Assembly (NCBI RefSeq): GCF_030128825.1
Contig: NZ_CP119127.1
Coordinates: 2,790,001-2,854,000 of the forward strand
Direction: 5' to 3'
From: Sphingobium sp. WTD-1
Lineage (GTDB): Bacteria > Pseudomonadota > Alphaproteobacteria > Sphingomonadales > Sphingomonadaceae
Length of the DNA: 64,000 nt
This document shows, one piece after another, positions 7,570 through 15,508 of this stretch (its first letter is position 1; the number at the start of each line of letters is the position of its first letter). Made by a program: the position numbers and the translations under genes. The notes below the pieces were generated by a model. The model did no database searches. It was given only the letters and a program-made list of their open reading frames with translations, and was not told where the DNA came from.

Positions 7570-10196
7570 TCATCAAAAGTCTAGAGGTTGCGAACTTCCG
7601 CAAGTTCCGCGATCCCCTTCGCGTCGAGGGCTTCACCGACGGTCTCAACGTCGTTGTCGAGCCCAACGAGACGGGTAAATCGACCTTGCTGGAAGCCCTC
7701 CGTGCTGCGTTTTTCGTTCGATACTCTGCCAAAACCGAACTGGTGCGGTCCTATGTTCCGATCGGTGACGACGTCGCGCCAAGAGTGTCGGTTGGCTTCC
7801 ACATCGGAGAGGATGCCTGGACGCTCGAAAAGCAGTTTATGAAGTCGGCGTCCGTCCGCCTCTCCGGGGCCAGCGGCCGCAAGGAGAGCGATGCCGCTGA
7901 GGAGGCGCTGCAAGAGCTGCTGGGGTTCGAGCGGGGTAACAATAGGGGGACTGACCCGGAAACCCGCGGTCCGCTCGGCCTACTTTGGGTGGAGCAGGCC
8001 ACTGCGCTGGCGGTCGAGAATCCGAACCGCATCGTGCGTGACACGGTCAGGGGCGTCCTTGAGGCCGAAGTGGGGGCGGTTACGGGAGGCCGTCGGTTCG
8101 ATGCGATCCGGTCCAACGTTGAGACCGCATATTCCGCACTTAGAACTCCCTCAACCGGGAAGTCGAAGGGCGATCTGGCGGCTGCCGAAACACGGCTCGC
8201 CGACGCGATCGCAGCGCGCCAAGCTGCCGAAGCCGTGTTTCGCGACTATGAGGGCACGCTTGCCGACCTCGAAACTGCGAAGTCACGCTTGAAGATCTTG
8301 GAGCGCGATCTCGTCGATCCCGAGGCGGTCGAGCAGCGTCGCAAACTCGAGGACGATCTGAAGACCGCTGAAACGGCAGCGCTTCGACATTCGGCTGCCG
8401 AGGCGCAGCTCGGTCAGGCTGATGCTATCGTGACAACCGCTTCGGCGGCGATGCGGCGCCTTGACGCTGCTGATGGCCGGCTGAACTCTGCCAGAAAAGC
8501 CCTCGAGACGGCGAAAGGATCGCTGGAAGAGGCTCGCTCCAACGCCGAGAAGTTGAGCGAGGAGGAGAGGGCTCTGCGTCAGGCGCTCGATGATGCCAGA
8601 CAGGAGACGGAAGAGCATGAGTTGGCACTGGCGGGTGCTCGTGATCGTGCCCGTATATTTGCCACGGCTGCTGGAGCACGCAGGGCGATCGATGCTCGGC
8701 GTGCGCTTGACGATCTCGAGGCTCGGGAGAGGGAGCTGAAGCAGGCATCGGCGGATCGGATCGATGCCGATGAGCTCGGGAAGGTTGCTGAATACGAGTT
8801 GGCCGCGATCCAGGCGCGGGCGCGGTTCGAAGCCGGCGCCGTCAAGGTCGAGGTGGAATTGAACGAAGGCTCTGCCCTTCGGATCGACGGTGAAACCGTG
8901 GAGGTAGCCAGCATCGAGGTCTTGAAGGCCACCCGGTTTGAACTGGGGACTGCTGGTAGCGTGACCGTTCGTCCCCCAGAGGGGGCAAGCCTTAGCATCG
9001 AAGCGGACTTGGCTGCAGCGGACGGAGAGCGTGACGCTGCCCTGAGGCGGCTTGGGATCAGATCGCATTCCGAGGGCATCACGCGAAACGAGCGTGCGGC
9101 AGCGGCCGAACGGGAACTCGTGGCTCTGCAAAAGCAGATCGCGTCTGCGTGCCCTGGTGACGCGTCGATCGCGCTGGCGCCTGGTGCTGATGCACTGAAG
9201 GCGTTCGTTGCGTCTCTGGGCGAGGATCTCATCGATGCGGTCGCGCCGGTGGACGACATCGCTGCCCTCGAAGGGGCGGTGACGGAGGCCAAGCTGTCTG
9301 AGGCGACCGCATCTGGCCGACGTGAGGATGCAAGGGAGGCGCTGTCGAAGGCGGAACGCGTCAAGGCGACGGCTGATGCCGATCACGGAAGTGCGCATCG
9401 CGAGATGGAAGCGGCGAGCGAGTACCTCCGGACTGTGACCGATGCTGGCGACCGGGAGAAACTGGCAGCGGACCTTCAGTCCGCGCAGCGCGATCGGACT
9501 GCCAAGTTCGAATCTGCGGAGAAGGCGAAAGCGGGGACCGAGGCATTCGATCCTGAGGCCATCCGTCGGCGCATCGATAACATCGATCGCGCTGCGCGGC
9601 GGGCCGGAGAGGAGCGTCTCGAACTCACCGCATCGATCGCAGCGCTCGAAGCCGCAGTTGCAAGGGAGGGAACAAGCGGGCCTGCAGGAAGGATGGCGGA
9701 GGCGCGTGAGAATGAGGAGGCCGGAGCGACTTCCCTCGAGCGCCTCAGGCGCGAGGCGGATACGCTCGACATGCTGCGGAAAGCCCTGACGCAGGCGGCG
9801 GACGAGGCTTCTAGGACGTTCCTTGCACCCGTGACGGCACGTGCGGGGCGCTACATTCAGCAACTTCTGCCGGGTAGCGATTTGTCGTTCAACGAAGAGC
9901 TCGGGCTCGCTGGGGTGACACGGGCTGGGATCGACGAGGCGTGTGGCGACCTTAGTCGGGGAACACAGGAGCAATTGGCGATCCTGACTCGTCTGGCGTT
10001 CGCAGACCTGCTGTTGGAGGATGGAGCACCGATTTCCCTCATACTGGATGATCCATTGGTCTATTCGGACGACATCCGGCTGGAGACGATGACGGACATC
10101 CTGCAGGAGGCGTCCAAACGGATGCAGGTCATCTTGCTAACTTGCAGGTCCAAGGCATTTCGTCATGTCGAAGCTAACCGGATCGTGCTCAGATGA
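7566..10196 (+). CDS. SbcC/YhaN-like SMC-family ATPase, 876 aa
   Basis: The ATPase head is split between the two ends. The N-terminus has Walker A EPNETGKST (residues 32-40). The C-terminus has an ABC-type signature and Walker B (GDLSRGTQEQLAIL, then SLILDDPLV). About 500 alanine/glutamate/arginine-rich residues between them form long coiled coils. No CxxC zinc hook is visible; only one cysteine falls in the middle. This suits a YhaN-like rather than classical Rad50/SbcC protein. It overlaps the genes on both sides by four bases, forming a tight operon with the phosphoesterase. Confidence 0.87.
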   Translation: MIIKSLEVANFRKFRDPLRVEGFTDGLNVVVEPNETGKSTLLEALRAAFFVRYSAKTELVRSYVPIGDDVAPRVSVGFHIGEDAWTLEKQFMKSASVRLSGASGRKESDAAEEALQELLGFERGNNRGTDPETRGPLGLLWVEQATALAVENPNRIVRDTVRGVLEAEVGAVTGGRRFDAIRSNVETAYSALRTPSTGKSKGDLAAAETRLADAIAARQAAEAVFRDYEGTLADLETAKSRLKILERDLVDPEAVEQRRKLEDDLKTAETAALRHSAAEAQLGQADAIVTTASAAMRRLDAADGRLNSARKALETAKGSLEEARSNAEKLSEEERALRQALDDARQETEEHELALAGARDRARIFATAAGARRAIDARRALDDLEARERELKQASADRIDADELGKVAEYELAAIQARARFEAGAVKVEVELNEGSALRIDGETVEVASIEVLKATRFELGTAGSVTVRPPEGASLSIEADLAAADGERDAALRRLGIRSHSEGITRNERAAAAERELVALQKQIASACPGDASIALAPGADALKAFVASLGEDLIDAVAPVDDIAALEGAVTEAKLSEATASGRREDAREALSKAERVKATADADHGSAHREMEAASEYLRTVTDAGDREKLAADLQSAQRDRTAKFESAEKAKAGTEAFDPEAIRRRIDNIDRAARRAGEERLELTASIAALEAAVAREGTSGPAGRMAEARENEEAGATSLERLRREADTLDMLRKALTQAADEASRTFLAPVTARAGRYIQQLLPGSDLSFNEELGLAGVTRAGIDEACGDLSRGTQEQLAILTRLAFADLLLEDGAPISLILDDPLVYSDDIRLETMTDILQEASKRMQVILLTCRSKAFRHVEANRIVLR

Positions 10197-10765
10197 GCTT
10201 GGGAATGCCGACCCGCAGTCGGTTTGCGATCTCGTTCACCGAAGCTGAAGAGGCCTTAGTCGCGCGGATTGATTTCCGTCGGCACAACCCGACCACTCGG
10301 GAAGCTCGCACCGCGTATGAAGGAAACCTGGAGCCGATACCCCGCCTACTGTCGTCGCTCAGCGAACGGAATGCCATTCCCGCGCAGCGCGTGAGCTACT
10401 GGACCGATCCAGAGTTTCGGACGGGCCGCCTGAAAGGCTCGCGTGAGCAGCTATTCGCTAGGAACGGAACGGTAGGCGAGGAAGCGTTCGTGCATTTTGG
10501 TTTCCTACCGACGCTCCATTACTTCCTCTTCGGGGTGAATCTTCCGGTCGCCGTGATTGCCGCCTTCGAAGCCGAGGTGGGGGATCCCCGATGGGCCTCG
10601 CTCGACGACGCGCTCGAGCATGGGAGGTGCGCCCGGGATCTTGTTAGTCAGTACTGCCTCAATCCGTCCGACGCGGGCGACGAATTTTTCAAGCTGGCGT
10701 TAGATCTCGGATTGTGGGTACAGACGGCCCTCAGGATTGAGCAGATTGTAAGACATAATCGATAG
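10193..10765 (+). CDS. Hypothetical protein at end of SbcCD-like operon, 190 aa
   Basis: The start overlaps the SbcC-like stop (ATGAGC), which supports a real, coupled gene. The protein is soluble-looking, with a charged N-terminus (DFRRHNPTTREARTAYEG), a hydrophobic middle (FLPTLHYFLFGVNLPVAVIAAF) and a C-terminus ending RIEQIVRHNR. I do not recognise the family. Its coupling suggests a specificity or accessory subunit of the ATPase/nuclease pair. Confidence 0.75.
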   Translation: MSLGMPTRSRFAISFTEAEEALVARIDFRRHNPTTREARTAYEGNLEPIPRLLSSLSERNAIPAQRVSYWTDPEFRTGRLKGSREQLFARNGTVGEEAFVHFGFLPTLHYFLFGVNLPVAVIAAFEAEVGDPRWASLDDALEHGRCARDLVSQYCLNPSDAGDEFFKLALDLGLWVQTALRIEQIVRHNR

Positions 10766-11087
10766 GCGATCTTGTGCTTTCATTAGGCCGTTTGGCGTCC
10801 CGCGTCGACGAGCTGGCTCTATATAGCTCGTTGTGGTTGATAGCTTGCCGGAAAGCTGCCTGTCCGCACCAAGGAATCCGGAAATCGGCGCTGAATGGCA
10901 AAGAAGGGTCGGCTGGCGACTGGCAAGTCGTGGGACAGAGCCGCCATTCGAGGTGCCGCAATGGAACGGCAGGTTGTTCCATAACCTGTCGATGGTCTGT
11001 TGACGTTCGATCGGTGGGACGATCGTCCGGTTCCAGGCGAGTGATTTTCGGTTAAGAAAAGGCTGCCATGGGAGGAAACGGGACGCT
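10766..11087. other. Intergenic stretch without a supported gene
   Basis: Short frames exist on both strands but none has a ribosome site together with protein-like composition. A short inverted repeat (GGAAC...GTTCC) lies at 10963-10981. I see nothing else. Confidence 0.5.
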
Positions 11088-11531
11088 CTATGGAAGGGCG
11101 TAACCAACCGTCGACTGAGCAATAAGGCGCTCCTCATTGTCCTGCCATAGCCGCACGTCAACCGTTGCAAGCCGCCTTCCCAACTTGAGCAGACGAGCGT
11201 CGGCAAAGACTGTCTTAAACTCGCAACCTCGAAGGAAAGCTATGGACAGCGAGTTCGTCACTGCCATTGCTTCTGCTCCGTGATGGGCAGCAATAACGGC
11301 GTACGCGGCTACATCCACGAGCCCCATCAAGGTCGGACCCGAAACAAGGTCACCGGGCCTCATCATGGAGTGATCCGGTTCAAGCCGCATCCGCAGATGG
11401 TTCAAATCCAAGCTGACCACCTCGCCGAGATTTGCGCGAGCAGATGTTGGGAAAGCCTCGTCGAGAAACGTCGAAACCTGAGCCTGCGACAGATGTAGCC
11501 GCAGCGAAGCTGAGTGTGATTCTGTTACCAT
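11088..11531 (-). CDS. PaaI-type hotdog thioesterase, 147 aa
   Basis: It has the hotdog-fold thioesterase pattern: RPGDLVSGPTLMGLVDVAAY (residues 58-77, containing the catalytic-helix region), then VTNSLSIAFLRG and DARLLKLGRRLATVDVRLW. The family hydrolyses acyl-CoA thioesters, often of aromatic acids. ATG 11531 follows AAAGGGG. A long upstream in-frame extension to 11993 is arginine-rich and not protein-like, so I exclude it. It is divergent from the DMT transporter at 11923. Confidence 0.85.
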   Translation of the reverse strand: MVTESHSASLRLHLSQAQVSTFLDEAFPTSARANLGEVVSLDLNHLRMRLEPDHSMMRPGDLVSGPTLMGLVDVAAYAVIAAHHGAEAMAVTNSLSIAFLRGCEFKTVFADARLLKLGRRLATVDVRLWQDNEERLIAQSTVGYALP

Positions 11532-11699
11532 GAACCCCTTTAGCGCTTTGTAGTCAGGTCTGCTAATGGGCGTTTCTTGACCTGCTGAAATCCGCGATGA
11601 TCTGGGGAGAAGTTGCCGGTCGGCTAGCGCCAACTCCAACCGTTCGCTGGAATATTTTGTGAGAGTTGAAAATCTCTGCGCAAATGGTAGGGAGGTCTC

Positions 11700-11840
11700 A
11701 TGGTAACGCCCACGACCTCTATCAACGCTGCCACGTGGTATTTCGCGGGCGCGTTCGGCGTGGCGCCTCCAGTAGCACCTCCTGACTTTGTTGGATCGAT
11801 ATTCGGGCGTAAGGCGGCGGCGCCGCCCCCGAGCATCTGA
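11700..11840 (+). CDS. Possible small proline-rich peptide, 46 aa
   Basis: ATG 11700 is preceded by GGGAGG at five bases. The frame runs MVTPTTSINAATWYFAGAFG and then proline/alanine-rich to SI. Composition is biased and no family is recognised. It lies antisense to nothing, in the gap between two divergent genes. It could be a genuine short gene or leader peptide, or chance. Confidence 0.25.
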   Translation: MVTPTTSINAATWYFAGAFGVAPPVAPPDFVGSIFGRKAAAPPPSI

Positions 11841-11922
11841 GCCTGTCGTACTGACGGGCTGAAATTCAGCCTGCATGTCCCCGGCTTGCAGGCAATCGGA
11901 CCTCATTTTCAGGTGTTTTTTC

Positions 11923-12777
11923 ATGTTCAATCGACATGTGTCGGCGCTTCTGCCGACCACGGCGTTCGTCTTGCTTTGGAGCAGCGGTGCCATCGTTTCC
12001 GAAATCGGGCTACAGCATGGCTCGGCCTTCGCATTGCTGATCCTGCGATATGGCCTGGCTCTCGCCGTTCTTGTCGCTGCGGCGATTTACAACCGCAAAC
12101 TTGTGCCGGAGCAAGGAAGCAGGTGGCGCGTGGCATTTATCGGCTTCTCAATCGCGGGCGTCTATTCCGTTTGCTACCTTCTGGCCATGGAGCACGGCGT
12201 TACGCCAGGAGCGCTTGCGACCATCCTTGGCGTCCAACCGATCATCACCGTTCTGTTAACTGAGCGTAAGGCGGGAGTGTTGCGCATACTCGGTCTACTT
12301 CTGGCGCTCGGTGGCTTGGCCACGGTCGTCGGTGATGGTCTGGTCGCCTCAAGGTTCGAGCCGCTTGGGCTCGTATTTGCGTTGCTGGCCCTTCTTGGGA
12401 TTACCTTCGGTTCAATCGCTCAAAAGCGCGAGACGCAAGCGCCTTGGGTGGTCCTTCCCATGCAATATGCCGTCGGCCTGTCGCTTGCATGCAGCGTAGC
12501 ACCGTTTGCCGGCGTCGAAGCCACATGGAATGCGCCGTTCGTGCTGTCAGGCATATGGCTCGGGCTGGTAATATCCGTAGGCACCACCTTCCTGCTTTAT
12601 CGACTGATTGCCCGCGGAAATCTAGTGAACGTGACTAGCCTCTTCTACCTCGTGCCCGGCGTCACGGCCCTGATGGATTGGGTCTTGCTCGGCAACCCTA
12701 TGTCCCATTGGGCGATCGGTGGACTGCTACTGATCATGCTCGGACTCGCGGTGACATTCCGGTCTAAAGCAGTCTGA
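11923..12777 (+). CDS. EamA-family (DMT superfamily) transporter
   Basis: About 284 aa with roughly ten hydrophobic segments in two EamA repeats (for example ALLPTTAFVLLWSSGAIVSE at the start and GGLLLIMLGLAVTF at the end). The family exports small metabolites such as amino acids. ATG 11923 (MFNRHVSALL) is preferred over an upstream in-frame ATG at 11875, which adds a cysteine-rich non-membrane stretch. It stands alone on the plus strand and ends in a hairpin at 12788-12813. The substrate cannot be read from sequence. Confidence 0.85.
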   Translation: MFNRHVSALLPTTAFVLLWSSGAIVSEIGLQHGSAFALLILRYGLALAVLVAAAIYNRKLVPEQGSRWRVAFIGFSIAGVYSVCYLLAMEHGVTPGALATILGVQPIITVLLTERKAGVLRILGLLLALGGLATVVGDGLVASRFEPLGLVFALLALLGITFGSIAQKRETQAPWVVLPMQYAVGLSLACSVAPFAGVEATWNAPFVLSGIWLGLVISVGTTFLLYRLIARGNLVNVTSLFYLVPGVTALMDWVLLGNPMSHWAIGGLLLIMLGLAVTFRSKAV

Positions 12778-12787
12778 GAAAATTTGC

Positions 12788-12817
12788 GGCTCGCTGCCTT
12801 TGGGAAGCGAGCCGTTT
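12788..12817 (+). terminator. Terminator of the EamA transporter
   Basis: GGCTCGCT (12788-12795) and AGCGAGCC (12806-12813) form a perfect 8-bp stem with a 10-base loop, followed by GTTTC. It begins ten bases after the transporter stop codon. Confidence 0.6.
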
Positions 12818-12835
12818 CAGGCACAATTCAAGATT

Positions 12836-12890
12836 GCTGAACGGCGAGTTTTGGCATGCTTGGCCGTTCAGCGGCTGCTCGCTGAACGGC
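12836..12890. repeat. Triple GCTGAACGGC repeat
   Basis: The decamer GCTGAACGGC occurs at 12836-12845, inverted at 12863-12872, and direct again at 12881-12890. It may be a remnant of a mobile-element end or a binding site. The rest of 12818-13144 holds no supported gene. Confidence 0.45.
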
Positions 12891-13144
12891 GTCATTGGTC
12901 GCAAGCCACCATCTGCATTGCGCCCATCCAAGTCACTCGAGTGGAAAAATGCTGTGCCAACGACCGGTCGGTCCGCTTATGACTAGGGCTGGGACAAACC
13001 CGCCCTTCGTGGGCTTGACCTTGAACGACGGGTTTCGGATGAACCTGCCGCTCGAGAGGCTGCCCCCGGATGTTTTCAAGAATATCTACCATTCTCTCGC
13101 GCAATTTTTCTTTTATACTAACCAATATGTAACAGGGTAATTAG

Positions 13145-14062
13145 TCAATTTGCGTTTTGCGAAAGTCTCAGATATTCTGAAGTTCTTAGCTGCTTCTCCT
13201 TCTTGCAGAGTGATGGGTTCCGTTCGGCATTCCAATGCATTGGGCATACTGGATCGTATAGATTCGGATCCTCATTGACGACCTCGACCGCAAACGCCGA
13301 TTGGACATAAGGATCATCTATTCTCCGGCTACTGTCCCTCGTGTTTGCACGAGGAGCACCTAATGCATCCGCTTGAGCAGTATTCAAATGCACAAAATTG
13401 TCATCCGTGTATCCAGGCATACGTGGACTGGCGTAAAGTGTAAGACGGCGGCCTTTATAGATAATGTTCACCGCCCGGTTCGCATAGCCAAAGGATGGAC
13501 TTACATTTACGGTGAACCTTTTTGGCTCTTCCTCACCAGAAGGTACTCCAATTTTGACAGGAATCCCCACGTCGTTAAACGGAGGCTCCCGTTTCTCAGC
13601 ACGCTGCCTAATCTCCATGATGGCTTGATTGCAGGTCTTACTGTTCTTGTTGACGCATATTTTGTCCATGAGTAGGCGATATGCTCCCTCGCCTGGCGGG
13701 CCAAAAGCCGTTTCCTTTGCCAAGGCCTCAACCAAGCGAGGATCACTCTTCTGGAAAAAATTGAAGCGCCCCAAGATTTGACTGGCACTATCTCCATCCT
13801 CCAACAGGGCATCCGAGATCTTTGACTGTGTATCATAAAATATCTTATAATACAGAAATGTTCCTGCGAACGTAATTATGATGACAGAAAAGCTCAAATA
13901 AGCCACAAACTTTAAGTTCGCGACTCGCTTTTTGTCCTTTAATGTTTCGAGTATAAGATTGTAAGTCTGATCAGCTGTCAGCTTGCGCGTGTTTATCCTT
14001 TCAATCTTTAAGAGTCCGTTTGGAAAATCAGGGATGAGCGTTTCGGCGTAGTAGGTTTCCAC
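13145..14062 (-). pseudogene. C-terminal part of IS-interrupted membrane protein gene
   Basis: The open frame has 305 codons, but its first 17 codons come from the end of the IS element. From codon 18 it is the native protein: a short charged stretch (KIERINTRKLTADQTYN), one membrane segment (FVAYLSFSVIIITFAGTFLY) and about 220 mostly soluble residues containing RFTVNVSPSFGYANRAVNII, with four or more cysteines near the end. The N-terminal piece is at 14917-15102. Joining across the IS through one TAA target copy restores one 349-aa frame. The ATG at 14062 inside the IS could still drive a chimeric product. The family is not recognised. Confidence 0.75.
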
Positions 14063-14916
14063 CCATGGCGACGAGGATCATCGCCTGTGAGACGTCGATG
14101 CGCTTTTCGTAGTCGCGGACCAGACGGCGCCATCGGGTCATCCATCCGAAGGTGCGTTCGACGACCCAGCGGCGCGGAAGCACCTTGAAGCCCTGCTGGC
14201 GATCGCTTCGACGGATGACCTGCACGACAAAGTCGAGGTAGCTGGCCTTGTCCATGAGCTTGAGGCGATCATAGGCGCCATCGGCAAAGAGATGCTTCAC
14301 CCACGGCCAGCGCTTGCGGATGCCATCGAGGATCGCCTGAGCGCCTGCACTATCGGAGATATCGGCGGTAGTGAGGTTGACCATCAGCAAGCGTCCATCG
14401 GTGTCGACTGCGATATGCCGCTTGCGACCGACGATCTTCTTGCCTGCGTCAAAACCGCGCTTTTCTGCGGAAGGCGCCTTGACCGACTGGCTGTCGATGA
14501 CCGCCGCACTGGGGCTGGCTTCTCGCCCCTCACGTTCTCGGTCCAACATCAATTCGATGTCGTGGATCGTCTGGAACAGGAACCTGCGTGCCAGCTCCCG
14601 AAACCAGCCATAGACCGTCTGCCAGGCGCCAAAATGGATCGGCAGCATCCGCCAACCACACCCCGATCGCACCAGATAGCGGACCGCGTTGATCACTTCG
14701 CGGAAATCCACCTCGCGGGGACGGCCTCGACGACCCGGCTTGGGCATCAACGGCGCAAGGCGATCCCATTCCTCATCGGTCAGGTCACTGGGATAACGCT
14801 TCGTCTTCTTCGCAATCTGGGCCATCCGCCCCCGGCTCTGCTGCGTCCACATCCAGAGCCTGAATCACGCAGATACGCCTATGACAACCCCTGCCGCCGA
14901 TTTCCCAAACAGCCTC
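14012..14916 (-). mobile_element. Complete IS5-family insertion sequence, 905 bp
   Basis: The terminal inverted repeats are GAGTCCGTTTGGAAAATC (14012-14029) and, at the other end, the complement of GAGGCTGTTTGGGAAATC (14899-14916), matching at 15 of 18 positions. The flanks carry a 3-bp target duplication, TAA, at 14009-14011 and 14917-14919, as expected for the IS1031-type branch of IS5. One intact transposase fills the element. Both ends and both target copies are intact, so the insertion looks recent. Confidence 0.92.
14028..14852 (-). CDS. IS5-family DDE transposase, 274 aa
   Basis: The N-terminal DUF4096-like region (YPSDLTDEEWDRLAPLMP) is followed by the catalytic DDE core: first Asp in AVIDSQSVKAP, second in FADGAYDRLK, and Glu in RWVVERTFGWM with the trailing RDYEKRI. 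The length is normal for the single-frame IS5 group. The stop codon overlaps the left terminal repeat. An internal ATG at 14825 is an alternative start. No frameshift is seen, so it is likely active. Confidence 0.92.
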   Translation of the reverse strand: MWTQQSRGRMAQIAKKTKRYPSDLTDEEWDRLAPLMPKPGRRGRPREVDFREVINAVRYLVRSGCGWRMLPIHFGAWQTVYGWFRELARRFLFQTIHDIELMLDREREGREASPSAAVIDSQSVKAPSAEKRGFDAGKKIVGRKRHIAVDTDGRLLMVNLTTADISDSAGAQAILDGIRKRWPWVKHLFADGAYDRLKLMDKASYLDFVVQVIRRSDRQQGFKVLPRRWVVERTFGWMTRWRRLVRDYEKRIDVSQAMILVAMGGNLLRRNAHP

Positions 14917-15102
14917 TAAGGTGTTTTCGATAATTTCGAGGCCCTCAAGCTTTGCCCTAGCAGGTAGCGCCGACAGGGCCTTGGTTTCGTCTAGCCCTCG
15001 GCCGAAGAAACCGAGGAGGGTGCGCTGCTTGATGGCTGCCAGAGCCAGCAGAAATGCGCCAACAACGCCGACTAGCGGAACCACCAGATTCAAGATGTCC
15101 AT
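14785..15102 (-). pseudogene. N-terminal part of IS-interrupted membrane protein gene
   Basis: ATG 15102 opens MDILNLVVPLVGVVGAFLLA, a membrane segment or signal anchor, followed by a cytoplasmic-looking helix ending EGLEIIENTL at codon 62. There the TAA target site of the IS is reached; the remaining 43 codons to 14785 are IS sequence. Codon 62 (TTA) is the same target copy as codon 18 of the C-terminal piece, and the reading frame is conserved across the junction. It is the third gene of a minus-strand operon after the 124-aa and lipoprotein genes. Confidence 0.7.
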
Positions 15103-15133
15103 GACTTCCTCCGTCTGGCTGCTATGTCGTAGC

Positions 15134-15508
15134 TCATAGGAATGGCAGTCCCGCGATCCCCGTCACAACGCCTGTTATCTTGCTGGCGACGCTCGCGATG
15201 TCATTGATGCTGTGCGCCGCCCTATTGAGCGCATCCGCCTCCTTCTTTGCTTCCTGTGCTCGCGCTGTGAGCTCCGACGCCAGGTTGCTCTCGGCGATCG
15301 CCTCATCAATCTCCTTGAGCATACTCACCGCGAGCGACCGTAGCTGAAGCAGGATGGCGTTGATTACTTCGAGCGCCTTGCGATAGTCGGACGACGGATC
15401 ATAGGAGAAATCGGCGTCCGTGAACGTGCTTTCCGCCAATGATAAGGTGTTCACCAGCGCATCGCGCGTCGCCTTATAGACTGGCAGAGTTTTAACTTGA
15501 ACGGCCAT
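15134..15508 (-). CDS. Hypothetical alpha-helical protein, 124 aa
   Basis: Start ATG 15508 overlaps the TGA of the upstream lipoprotein gene (TGATG), so translation is coupled. A GTG directly before it is a less likely start. The protein is largely helical, with AIAESNLASELTARAQEAKK-like coiled-coil pattern and a C-terminal hydrophobic run (IASVASKITGVVTGIAGLPF). The family is unknown. With the lipoprotein upstream and the membrane protein downstream it suggests an envelope-associated complex. Confidence 0.7.
   Translation of the reverse strand: MAVQVKTLPVYKATRDALVNTLSLAESTFTDADFSYDPSSDYRKALEVINAILLQLRSLAVSMLKEIDEAIAESNLASELTARAQEAKKEADALNRAAHSINDIASVASKITGVVTGIAGLPFL

Noticed and set aside
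8283..9974. 563-aa minus-strand open frame over the SbcC-like gene
   Set aside because: Arginine/leucine-rich antisense shadow; the plus strand encodes a well-recognised ATPase.
10700..11206. 168-aa minus-strand frame between the 190-aa gene and the thioesterase
   Set aside because: Overlaps two real genes, biased composition, no ribosome site.
12892..13140. Short frames on both strands before the IS-interrupted gene
   Set aside because: The minus frame (MVSIKEKLRERMVDIL...) looks like mobile-element debris; no start signal or complete domain.
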